NCBI GenBank assembly: GCA_019054805.1
Contig: JAHQIY010000017.1
Coordinates: 682,001 to 746,000, forward strand
Source: Brachionus manjavacas
Lineage: Eukaryota > Rotifera > Eurotatoria > Ploima > Brachionidae
Direction of reading: 5' to 3'
DNA length: 64,000 nt
Below the pieces are notes generated by a model that made no database searches, was not told where the DNA came from, and saw only the letters and a program-made list of their open reading frames with translations. The position numbers and the translations under genes were made by a program. Of this stretch, positions 1-9,565 are shown piece by piece. How positions within the stretch are numbered: position 1 is the first letter of the stretch; each line of letters opens with the position of its first letter.

Positions 1-1774
1 TATTGAAATCATTAAGATAATTAACTTGGGCTTTGAAGTGAATCAATTTGAAAAGCGAAATATAATATGAATTTGATAGAGATTGAATAGCAGGCTTGGA
101 GAAATAGATGGTTAGTGATAAACAATAATCAAAGTGGGGCAAGATGAACGTTTTAAAGAATTGTATTTTTACTAGTTTTGAAAGAAAGAATAATTGCTTA
201 ATTGAGTTTAGCTTTTTATTAATAGTAGCTTTTAGATTGTTAACGTGACTAGTAAAGTTTAATTTATTATCTATTATAACACCTAAAAGCTTGAATTCAG
301 GTACAACCTCGATTTCGAATGATCTAAAAGAAAATGATGCTGGCATTACTATGTTTTTTTTGTTATGGATAATCATTATTTTAGTTTTATCCCAGTTGAT
401 ATCGAGACGATTAAACGAGCACCATTTGTATACTAGTTCTAAGCAATTTCTGAAGTTGTCTATTAAATCCTTTAAATTTGAACTACAGAAATTGATTGTG
501 GTATCATCAGCAAATATTTTACAGTTTATGTCATGATTTTTAAGAAAAAAAGCTAGGTCATTTATGAAAATTAGAAAGAAAAGAGGACCTAACACACTGC
601 CCTGTGGAACTCCAAGGTCTATTTTTGAGAATTCAGAAAGAGTGCCACCGAAGGAAACCGCTTGTTTTCTTCCAGAGAAATAATTTTTGATAAGTTCAAG
701 AGCGTTTTCGCTAAGCCCTATTCTCTTTAATTTGCTAAGTAAGAGATTTGGGTCTACCAAGTCGAAAGCCTTGCGAAAGTCAATAAACAAGAGAAGTGTA
801 ATATATCTTTTGTTACGTGATGCGTTAATTTGTGAAATAAGTTCATGCAAGGCCGTTTCACAGGAGTGATCTTCGCGGAATCCATACTGGCATGGAAATA
901 GAATTTTATTGGTGGTCAAGTATAGAGATAATTGTGATGCTATAATCTTTTCAAAAATTTTTGATATTACAGGTTGTACGGAAATTCCTCTGTAGTTGTT
1001 GATGATTTCGATTGGACCTTTATTTTTGTATATAGCTGTTACTATTGCGCATTTCCATTCATCAGGCACTCTGCAATAATTAATACAATCATTGATAAGT
1101 TCAGTTACCACTGGACCAAGAATTGCTGCTGAATCCTTAAAGATTTTGACTGAAATATCTGAGATTCCAGGACCATTGTTGGGGTTCAAATTACTAATCA
1201 ATTTAACAACAGAATCGACCGATATTAAATGAAAATCAAAAGTTTTTTCTTTTAAATTACTAAAGGGACACATGTTAGAGAGTTCATTAAATGTTTCATT
1301 TATGAAAGTAATACAGGTCCTTAAATCAGATAATGAATCTGATTTTATATCAGTGAAAAAATGATTCATTAGCTTGCTAATTTCTGAGGCCTCAGATGCA
1401 GAGTTATTACCTTTGATAATGAAGTTCGGAATGATACTATTTTGCTTGTCAGACTTTAATTTTATTGTTGATCTATAGAATTCATAAAATTTTTTGGAAT
1501 TTTGAAAATCATTTAATTTTTTATCTTTGAAATAAAGGACTAATTTTTGTTCGGTCAAAGTTTTTATTCGCTTTTTTGCTTCTACATACGATAAATAATA
1601 AGAGCGATCATGTGTGTTTTTCCAAGACTTATAAAAACCATCCCGTGATTTAGAAAGAGAATTAATTTCATTATCTGACCATGGGCTAATAGAATTTCTT
1701 TTATCAATTTTAACATTTTTTATTGGTGCAATGGAATCTACTATACTTAAAATTGAGTTCTTAAGGGAGTTCCA
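1..1774 (-). CDS. Reverse transcriptase region of LINE ORF2 (partial)
   Basis: Target-primed reverse transcription enzyme of the element. It is open from just after a TAA at 1775-1777 to the left edge, about 591 codons. Visible RT blocks in order: a PGISD-type block, NNYRGIS, the FIDFRKAFD catalytic Asp motif, PQGSVLGPLFF, and the FADD active site at 503-514, followed by the LLGVIID block and a thumb/C-terminal region. The reading frame is that of the endonuclease upstream, so the TAA is probably a point mutation in a once-continuous ORF2. The C terminus lies off the window. The plus-strand open frames at 291-869 are antisense shadows of it. Confidence 0.85.
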
Positions 1775-2677
1775 TTAATCATTAGGTAGATCAAATGAAG
1801 ATAAAGTTAAATAAAAAGATTGAGATTTGAAGTCATGGTGAGAGATTTTCTCTGAGATTTTATAAAGATTATTCTCAGAAAGATTTCTCACAGATCTGAA
1901 CACGGAGGTGCTTTTAATTGAGGAAATGTCAAGCGTGATAACCAACATTCTATGATCACTTATAGAAGTATCAATGGATGAAGTCGATTTTATTAGATTT
2001 TGGTTATGCAGTACGAGATCTATTTGAGAAACACTTGTTATTAATTTTTTTTCCTTCTGAAAAAATTTGGTTGTGACTCTAGTTGGACCTAAAACGAAGT
2101 TTTTTAATCCGTAACTTGAAAGAAAACATTTTAAGATTTCATTTTTTTTTAAAGAATCTATATTAAAATCACCAATAAGAAAAAGGGGATCTTCGATGTT
2201 TATGGTTAAGAGGAAATTTCCAATTTTATCAAGGTAATCACTATCATTAATATATCTGTTTGGGGCTTTATAGCATGAGAGAAAATTAAAGCACATTTTT
2301 TTTAAGTAAATTTGAAGATAAATACTTTCGATTGATGGTAAAATTTTTGTTTTCCTTATAGTGTATTCGTATCGAACATAGACGAGAACACCTCCGCCTT
2401 CTTCATTTTCTCTATCGAGACGTATGATATTGTAGAAAGAATGTTTAAGAGAGGATAAAGGGTGGATAAAATCATTTAGAAATGTTTCATTGAGCATCAC
2501 TATATCAAATATTCTTAAGTTTAGGACTGAGAATATTTGGTCTCTTTTATTAAAAAATCTGTTAACATTGAAATGGAGAATAGAAAAATTGCCTGTCGCT
2601 TTAGTTACTTCTATAAGATCGTTAACAAAGTCGGAACTAATTAATCTTAATGATGGGTTTAATTTTTCTGGATTTAA
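1775..2677 (-). CDS. AP endonuclease region of LINE ORF2
   Basis: APE-type endonuclease that nicks target DNA for reverse transcription. The frame is open for 301 codons between a TGA at 2678-2680 and a TAA at 1775-1777. The N-terminal strand FSILHFNVN, the metal-site block MLNETF, the LIGDFNID block, the QIDLVL block and the C-terminal SDHRML (Asp-His) are all visible in the right order for the EEP/APE fold. The start is not a true initiation site: this is an internal stretch of a polyprotein that also contained the Ulp1-like domain upstream and the RT downstream. Confidence 0.82.
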   Translation of the reverse strand, partial: LNPEKLNPSLRLISSDFVNDLIEVTKATGNFSILHFNVNRFFNKRDQIFSVLNLRIFDIVMLNETFLNDFIHPLSSLKHSFYNIIRLDRENEEGGGVLVYVRYEYTIRKTKILPSIESIYLQIYLKKMCFNFLSCYKAPNRYINDSDYLDKIGNFLLTINIEDPLFLIGDFNIDSLKKNEILKCFLSSYGLKNFVLGPTRVTTKFFQKEKKLITSVSQIDLVLHNQNLIKSTSSIDTSISDHRMLVITLDISSIKSTSVFRSVRNLSENNLYKISEKISHHDFKSQSFYLTLSSFDLPND

Positions 2678-3842
2678 TCATAAAGAACATGAGGTAGTAA
2701 ATGAATTATCGATTCCTTTAATAGAGAGAAGACCTTTAGAGATAATTTCATGAAAAATTAACTTACGAAAGGCATCTATTTGATCCTGTTTAAAGGTTAA
2801 TATGGATAAAATATCGAAAAAAAAGACAAATGAAAATACCACAGTCATACAGGTTTGTCTGAATTGGAAAAGAAACATTAGAGTAACACCAGTTATCTAT
2901 AATCAGGTTAAGATCCTTTAGTATTAATGTTAAAAATTTGTTTACCTCCTGATAATAAGTGTTGCTGTTTATTCCTAGAGAGTCATATAAGATTATTGTT
3001 GATTTTGAGAAATCAAGAATTATTAGCCGCCAGTGATTCATAAAGCAAGTTGGAATAATTATAAAATTGTATTTACTTACTTTATTGAGTTTTAGTCTGT
3101 ACTTACCATTTTTAACATATAAAGAGAAAAGAGATGCTGAGAATGAGAAAAAACAATTTTCAGAAGTAGAAAGAGAAATAATAAGGTTAAAATAAAAATC
3201 AATTATGTTGTCGTTTACCCATTTTGTTTTGTGGAGCGATGATAAATCATGGAACGTTAACTTTGTGTTGAATCCTTCTACTGCTAGATTATAGTCATAT
3301 TCCCAATTTGTTTTTGGTTCAAAAATATCGTTTTGATCAAACATAGGCTGAAATTCTGTTGAATTTGTCAAGTTCATGTTAACTGAAGCTTCGTTTGCTC
3401 GGGGTCGTCTAGAGACGATCATAGTTTTGTTGAGTGCTGCTTTCGTTGCTCCTGATTGACTGGAGTCGATTGAGCCTGTCAAGGCCTTGTTGACTGGGTA
3501 TTTGGTAATTCTAGATCGACTGGGATCAGTTGAGTTTGTCAAGTTCTTGTTGACTGCTGCTTCAGTCGTTTCGGAATGGATGGAGTCGACTGATTTAGCC
3601 AAGGTCTTGTTAACTGAAGCTTCGGTTGCTCCGGGTCGACTGGAGTCAGTTGAGTTTTTCAGAACATCGAAGGCTTCTGCTTTGGTTGCTACAGGTCGAT
3701 TAGAGACAGCTGAGTCGGTCATAGTCATGTTGACTTTTGCTTTCGTTGCTCCTGATAGACTGTAGTGGGTTGAGTCGGTCAAGGCCTTGTTGACTGATAC
3801 TACGGTCGTTCCTGATCGAATGGAGACAGCTGAGTCGCTCAA
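2678..3842 (-). CDS. Ulp1/C48-like cysteine peptidase domain of LINE ORF2
   Basis: A 350-residue open frame from 3842 to 2790, then a shifted frame from about 2824 to 2678. Residues 1-165 are degenerate 20-residue Ser/Thr/Ala-rich repeats encoded by a 60-bp minisatellite. Residues about 195-350 look like a Ulp1/SENP-type peptidase: a WVNDNIIDFY entry motif, His270 in NHWRL, Asp287 in LYDS, Gln328 and Cys334 in QTNLYDCGIF, giving the expected His-Asp-Gln-Cys order. An indel in the poly-A run at 2817-2824 shifts the frame; the other frame then continues the family's C-terminal helix (FRKLIFHEI) and leads into the endonuclease. Family membership rests on motif order and spacing that I can see. 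Activity on SUMO, on another Ubl or as a polyprotein-processing enzyme is unknown. Confidence 0.75.
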
Positions 3843-3860
3843 ATTCTTAAGCGAAGTTGC
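3370..3860. repeat. 60-bp minisatellite inside the LINE coding region
   Basis: About eight degenerate copies of a 60-bp unit in direct tandem, easily seen because each unit repeats a tcaagg/tcttgttgact core at the same offset. It encodes the Ser/Thr/Ala-rich 20-residue repeats at the N terminus of the peptidase ORF. The period is a multiple of three, so copy-number change keeps the frame. Confidence 0.8.
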
Positions 3861-4082
3861 GTCGGTTGAGTTGTTCTATGGATTGTTCACCGTTTTTTTG
3901 ATTGTTTCGGATCTGTTTTGTTCTACAGATTCATCGAGATCAAATGAGGCAATGACCTCTTTTGTTTGCAGCTTACAGAACAAATGTCAGTGATGTTGAT
4001 CAATGGACTGTGGCTTGGTTAGATGGTTAGTAACAATTTGGTTGGTTGACGGTTCAGCTCTTATGCTGGTTTTGTAAAAGCG

Positions 4083-4913
4083 CTATGTTTTTTTATCAAT
4101 CTTGGTCTTCTCGCCATTGCGCACACGCCACTCAAAAGGACTATCCGCAGGTAGTTTACTGTTTAATTCGACGCATGCGTTGTGTTCAAGTTTGAGGCCG
4201 AGGCGTTCACTGAGCGTCAGGTCGGGCGCCACTTGTACACCGACAAATCGCTCATGAGTTTTGAGTGCACGTGTTGATTTAAATGCAATCTCGCGGGTGC
4301 TGGGGCTGTCAGACTCGACAAGGACCGGTGGAGGGCGGGTCTGGTACGAGTTCTTAGCAGCAAATTTTACTATTCGCTTGATCTGACACGAGTTCACACT
4401 CAAGACACCAACTAAGTTCATGACTTGCCCGTCAGCTTGCTTGTCATTGTCGTACTTGAGGCCGAAAATCATGATGTAATTCGCTCTTTTCTCTTTCTCC
4501 CGTATCGATTTACTGTTCGCAAGAGCGTGATTGATCTCAAAGTCCGAACTTTTGGTATTCAATCCGCGCTTTAGCACTTCGGCCAAAGTGATGTTCTTAG
4601 CAGTATATTCTGCTGTTTTCTTGATGTTGTCTTCAAGATCGTTTTTAAGAGACGATGAAGACATGGCCAGTTCCTCTCGTAGCGCCGTTATGGTGTTTTG
4701 TTGAACCTTGTTCATATTCTTCAGCTCGTTGATGGTAGTTTCGTTATTGGAGCACATTGTTTTTAGGCTCTCAACCACGCTCTTTAATCCCAAAACCTCT
4801 TCTGCTAGCCTCTTAATCCAGTCACGATGATCCTTCACGTATTGCTGTGGCGCTCCAGTTATTGATGGCCATTTTTTCGATTTTAATAACTCGAACGGGT
4901 CAGTATTCGACAT
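4083..4913 (-). CDS. LINE ORF1 protein (coiled coil plus RRM-like domain)
   Basis: A 276-residue intact ORF, the first ORF of the element. Residues about 25-120 are rich in heptad-like Leu/Lys/Glu spacing and look like a coiled coil. Residues about 145-255 follow the pattern of LINE ORF1 nucleic-acid-binding domains (ANYIMIFGL strand, a RPPPVLVE strand, STREIAFKSTRALK helix, and a basic C terminus). Such proteins bind element RNA and form the RNP. There is no CCHC zinc knuckle. Its base composition is visibly more GC-rich than ORF2. The ATG at 4911-4913 is the natural start, with almost no 5' UTR before the junction with lectin-gene sequence. Confidence 0.75.
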   Translation of the reverse strand: MSNTDPFELLKSKKWPSITGAPQQYVKDHRDWIKRLAEEVLGLKSVVESLKTMCSNNETTINELKNMNKVQQNTITALREELAMSSSSLKNDLEDNIKKTAEYTAKNITLAEVLKRGLNTKSSDFEINHALANSKSIREKEKRANYIMIFGLKYDNDKQADGQVMNLVGVLSVNSCQIKRIVKFAAKNSYQTRPPPVLVESDSPSTREIAFKSTRALKTHERFVGVQVAPDLTLSERLGLKLEHNACVELNSKLPADSPFEWRVRNGEKTKIDKKT

Positions 4914-4931
4914 GTTGGCAGTTATTATTTT

Positions 4932-5854
4932 AAATTTATGATAATTTATAAAGACTGAAATTTTGAAGAAAATTGCATCGAAAAAATAAGTTCAGAAATT
5001 GGGCTGTGTGAAGCTAATCATCATTGTCGAAGTGATTTACATCTTGAATGTGACTTAAGCACAAACATGTGCAAATGCATGACTTCTTACACTTGGTCTA
5101 GCAGTCAAAATTCGTGTGAATTAACTTATACCAAAGGTGAATGTGATTCTGATTCTGACTGCAATCTCTCAGAAGGCCTTGTTTGCTTTGACCAAGGGTA
5201 CTATTCATGCGATTGTCCAACCAATTCAGTTAGGGACTATTGCGATTGCCCGAGAAGTAATACACAAGAAATGTACTGGGATGCTAGTTTGGCGTCTCCT
5301 CAATGTGTTGTAGCCAAAGCGTATCTTGAAGGATGCAGCAATGACTTTGAGTGTCGAACAAACATCGAAAAGACAAAGTGTATAAATCAAGTATGTACTT
5401 GTGAAGAACCTGGAGGATGGCTACCTGCTACCCAAATTTGCAAAAAATGTAATACTGGTGATATATTTTTTGATCCTGAAGGATTATGTTATCATTTCAG
5501 TACTGGTCAAAAAGAAGGCGACGATGTGGATGATGATTGCACTGTAATCTTTTTTAATTTTTAGGATTTTTTATTATTTTATTTTCAAAAAATTAGCTGG
5601 CTAAAATTAAGAATTTTGATGTATTAGATTTTATAATTGAAAATGCAGATCCTGGCTATAAATATTGGATTAATGGGAGAAGAGATGGTGGTGATAGGTA
5701 CACTTATTTTGGTTCAAATGAGCTCATAAATTCGACAGTGTGTCCTAATTTTTATGTAGACAATGAACGAATGCTTAATTATGATCCTGATATTGAATGT
5801 TTTCAAAATGATGTGGATGACGATGTTGATCTTAGGTATATTTGCGAATATTAA
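4932..5854 (+). pseudogene. EB-like/C-type lectin gene remnant, 5' end missing next to the LINE
   Basis: Coding similarity to the intact gene at 49306-51803 starts near 4932, directly after the LINE 5' end. An in-frame TGA lies at 4956-4958; from there to 5543 the frame is open and Cys-rich (CEANHHC, MCKCM, CDCPRS, CVCKC-like spacing). A GT donor at 5544 and an AG at 5595-5596 define a 53-bp phase-0 intron. The last exon, 5597-5854, encodes the C-terminal half of a C-type lectin domain (LAKI strand, KYWING motif, CPNF, terminal YICEY). Upstream exons encoding the membrane anchor are absent here. Either the LINE inserted into the gene and the 5' part lies off the window to the left, or the gene was 5'-truncated first. 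An AATAAA-like signal follows at about 5873. Confidence 0.72.
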
Positions 5855-6509
5855 TTTTTCTTTTTAAACTAAACAATAAAAATAAAAATTCCAATAAGCG
5901 TTTTTGTCTTTTGATAAAATAAATCATCCAAATAATTTAAAATAATAGTAATTGTGCGAGGAAAATGTATAAATAAGGAAAATATTTAAATTGGTAAATG
6001 ACGAAATGTTACTCTCTGCTTTTGGAGAACTGTGCCTTGACTTAGGGTCTCTGCAGTGTCCGAAGTAAAACTATCGGAAAGTTACAATAGCTTATTTACT
6101 CAACTTTAGTGACATGTAACTTTAGACAGGTTTTCGTTTATAATTAAATGTCACTATAAATGAAACGGGCGTAAAATTGCGCTTTTTTGAAAAGTTTTTT
6201 CCTTGTAAAGTGACATGTCACTCTTTATTATTAAACAACCGTTTTCAAACCTTTTCACTTTATTATTAGTGTTGGTGTCCGTGAGAGCGTACGGGTGTTT
6301 TTTATGAATTCTGACTTTAAGTTTGAGAAATGATGATCCTTAAGATAATATTTGTTGTTTAAAAAACTATCTACGCTCTGTTTTCCATTTTTTATTAATT
6401 GAGTATTTGTTAAAAAGCACCAAACGAAAGTAAATTATCACTTAAGTCAAAATTTTATAAGATCAAAACAAAGTTTTTCGGGCTTTTGTCAGTGAGGTAA
6501 ACTATTGTC
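5855..6509. other. Intergenic, no gene recognised
   Basis: AT-rich sequence with short GACATGT/ACATGTCAC inverted motifs around 6110-6230. I see no supported coding exon. Confidence 0.5.
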
Positions 6510-7918
6510 CCTCTGTTATATTATATTTTATCAAAAATTATATTTTATCATCAAGTTTTGAAGAAATTTACATGAATTTTTTTTTAAATTGTCCTCTAAG
6601 TTTTTTTGTTTTTTTTTTCATTTTTTTTTTCAATGTGTTCAGAGCAGACATTAGTCTTACATGCGAACATGGTGAACACACTCATTTATTAAAAATATAA
6701 AATAAAAATTAAATAGATTTTTTATATAAATCAAACTGTTTTAATATAAATTTAAATATAAATAAATAGTACAAAATAGAATAAGAAGAAAGATAAGGAG
6801 AGAGAAAGGTGATTTGACATTAATTTAGTTTATTATTTTTTTTTTTTTTTTTTGTATTTTACATAATTAAGAAAATTATAGATGTAATCTATGTCAAATT
6901 TGGGAAACATTTGAATAAACTCAATAAAGTGTAGATTTACATTATTAATTTTTCTTTGTCTAAAAAGCGATAAATTTAAATCTAGATCTTTCAGTGTAAA
7001 AGTGTTGATAAATTTAGAAAAAAATAGGAAAATGTTAATTCACCAAAAGAGTTGAACCCTAGACTTCCTGGAGTAAAAAATTTATTACTGTTTCTTAAAT
7101 TATATGGTTTGTTAAGTGAATCGTTCACAATAAGTTGAGTTTTAAGTGGAAGAGGTGATTCTGGGTTCTTTAGAATCTTATAAGAAAAACAGCAAGTTTT
7201 GATGAAATTTACATGAATTTTTTTTTAAATTGTCCTCTAAGTTTAATATCTTTCTAGATTCGCTCAGGAAGCCAAATAGCCGCAATTGAAACAGAAGAAA
7301 AACTAATTTTCATTGATTCAAACATTTATTTGTCTGGAAGTGAAAAGACAAAATGGTGAAGGGACAAACAATGGGCAGGGATCTGGTTCCGCAGATGACT
7401 ATAAATGGCGACCATCGTCCGACGAAAATGTAAATTCAACACTGTGTCCTCTTTCAACTAGGAATTGCATCTATTTTGAGAATGGATGCTATCATAGCAA
7501 TTTAGATTGCTCCACAACTCTAAGTTATATTTGTGAATATTAATTAATATATTTTTAATTTTTTTAATCAAAATTTTAATTCAAAACAAATCAAATAAAC
7601 TGTACCAAATTTGAAATATAATTGTTTTTATTTAAAAAATAATGATTAAATCAAAATAACTAAATCTTTAACCACTAAACCCATGATTTCAAGCGATGAA
7701 TGATAAAAAAATATTCAATCATTCATTGAATATTATTTGTATTTCTGTGATCAGACTATTAAATTAAGAAATGATTAAGATTTCATTTTTACTTTAGTTA
7801 AAAATTCATTTAATTTTCTTCGAAATAAAAGACTAAAAAAATCATTTTTAAAAAAGTTTGGTCATTTATTTTTAAAAATTGATAAAAAACATTTTTTTTA
7901 AGTCTAAAACTAAAAATA
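6510..7918 (+). pseudogene. Duplicated last intron and exon of an EB/C-type lectin gene, frameshifted
   Basis: The stretches 6510-6603 and 7190-7918 match 51420-52190 (last intron, last exon and 3' flank of the intact lectin gene) at very high identity. The exon begins after AG 7256-7257 and reads RSGSQIAAIETEE and onward until a 5-bp deletion around 7338-7350 relative to the intact gene, which brings in a TGA after KTKW. The distal part (CPLSTRNC ... YICEY, ending at 7543) is preserved in another frame. There is no upstream exon. High identity outside the coding region shows a recent segmental copy, not a retrocopy. A LINE fragment sits in the intron. Confidence 0.8.
6606..7189 (-). mobile_element. 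5'-truncated LINE insertion flanked by ~50 bp direct repeats
   Basis: On the minus strand, about 7150-6860 encodes a LINE C-terminal tail (KPYNLRNSNKFFTP, FGELTFSYFFSKF), a pattern seen at the end of many CR1/jockey-type ORF2 proteins. It is followed by T-rich tracts at 6837-6853 and 6606-6630 (poly-A on the element strand). The ~50-bp sequence at 6553-6603 recurs at 7195-7245, as expected of a long target-site duplication. The same intron in the intact gene (51450-51500) has it only once. Confidence 0.65.
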
Positions 7919-9565
7919 TTAATTTGAAATTAACATTTGATTATGAACTTCAATTTGCTTAATTTAAATTGGAAGCGCGGAAGCAAACTTTTATCAAAAG
8001 ATGCTGAATTTGCGAGGAACGAGTTAAATTAACAAACGTGAATGGTTATTTAAAATCGATTACTGGACTATTTTAGAAAAATTCTTTACGAAGTTCATCA
8101 ATAGACTCTACACATGCGAGAAGAAATCAATCTAATTTTTATTTATTGAATTTTTGGTTTATCAACAAAATAAACTTTACATATTTGCACATTATTAATT
8201 TGACAATTGAATTTTTTATTAATATTATACAACTTTCAATTGTTCTTTAATCATAAACTACTTGAAAATACTTTTCATGAATATTTTAATGGAAGTTTAA
8301 GAGCTCGTTACTCGCATAAATAAAGCTATGCTTCTCTATCTTACGAATTAAACGTCGGTCTGAGAACCCAAGTACTGTTTTTTGAACTTCAAATGCTAAA
8401 CTTATGTTAGCGGTGGTTGAATTGTAATTAACAGAAACAAAAATGGAAATGCTACGACAAGAACGTGACCGTAAAGCAACGAATTAACGGAATCAGCTAC
8501 AATAAACGGGCGAACGTTTAAGTTCAAGAAATGTTCTGATGGTAAAAAAAATGATTTTGGGGTATTAGGAATGGCGAGTCGAAGCCAGCCTTATCTATTG
8601 TTGACAGACAATAGCAATATACAGTTCTACCAGGAGAGATCAGCGCCTCATATGATCTGAATTAAACGACAAACAATTAATTTATTTTCAACATAGAATC
8701 CTAGAAGTGACACATTAATTAACCAAGAATTTGACAATTTCAGTCTAGATATCTCAAGAAACAGTTCGGTATCCTCTTTTTCAAATAGCTTAGTGTTTTA
8801 TTGGATTCATCTCATGGAAAACAATTTAAATATGTTTGAATGGATAAACAAATTGTAAAATATTAAATCAAATATAAAAAAAGCTCATTTTAAAGGTTTA
8901 TAATCAATTTCTGATGCCCAAAATAATCTTATAAATTTGTAATTATGAAATTGTTATTTCTCAAATAAGTTAATGCAGAGGTACATTTTTGTTTTTTTAC
9001 ATATTTTGATAATTATTTAAAGGAAAAATCTGCAAAAATCTGCAAAAAATAACTTCATGTAGCCTTGCTATGGTAGCTGTCAGATTTTAACATAAATCCC
9101 TCATAAGAATATACTTATGTTAATAATAAATAAAAAATTCATTTTTAGATTTCGCATTGACAACTTTTGTCGGTAATTTTTTACAAGCGATTACGTCTCT
9201 ATTTGTAAGGAAGCTCTCTCTGGCCTAAATTCTGGTCAATTTTTTTGTCAATTTTTTTTAAAAACTCAAGATGTGGCCTGAAAAATCATACAACTTTTTA
9301 TACGGTAAGTTTCTCAAAATCTAACAAAATAATTGAAATCTGTAATTCATTTTATCCAGGAATAAATTAAAAAAATTTTTCTTCCCACCATAATTTGTAA
9401 CTTTGATTTTGTTAATCAAGAAACAAAATCAAAAAAAAAAAAAGTTTTCTGCTTGCCGAAAAAGTTTTCTGCTTGCCTTCCCTAGAAAGCAACAGAAATA
9501 GCAACATTTGTTTGGTCACTTGGGCTCACGGTAAATTGACAACGCTATAATTAATTTACTGTAAA
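7919..9565. other. Intergenic; contains a dispersed repeat at 8020-8235
   Basis: Positions 8020-8235 resemble 27640-27870 (and its duplicate at 40007-40240) with roughly 75-80% identity over patches, so this is an old dispersed repeat. A short direct repeat of aaaagttttctgcttgcc lies at about 9442-9478. No coding exon is supported. Confidence 0.5.

Larger units (their letters stand above)
1..4935 (-). mobile_element. Non-LTR retrotransposon with Ulp1-like domain, 3' end outside window
   Basis: Minus-strand LINE-type element. In transcript order it has ORF1 (4913-4083), a Ulp1/C48-type peptidase region (3842-2790), an AP-endonuclease region (2677-1775) and an RT region (1774 to the left edge). 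The peptidase, endonuclease and RT read as one original ORF2 now broken by one frameshift in an 8-A run (2817-2824) and two in-frame stops (2678-2680 and 1775-1777). The RT stretch alone is open for about 591 codons to the window edge, so the copy is quite young or only lightly damaged. The 5' end lies within about 20 bp of the ORF1 start, where it abuts a broken lectin exon. The 3' UTR and tail are outside the window. The RT motifs suggest the CR1/jockey side of the LINE tree, which I infer and have not tested. Confidence 0.85.

Noticed and set aside
291..869. Plus-strand open frames
   Set aside because: Antisense to the intact LINE reverse transcriptase.
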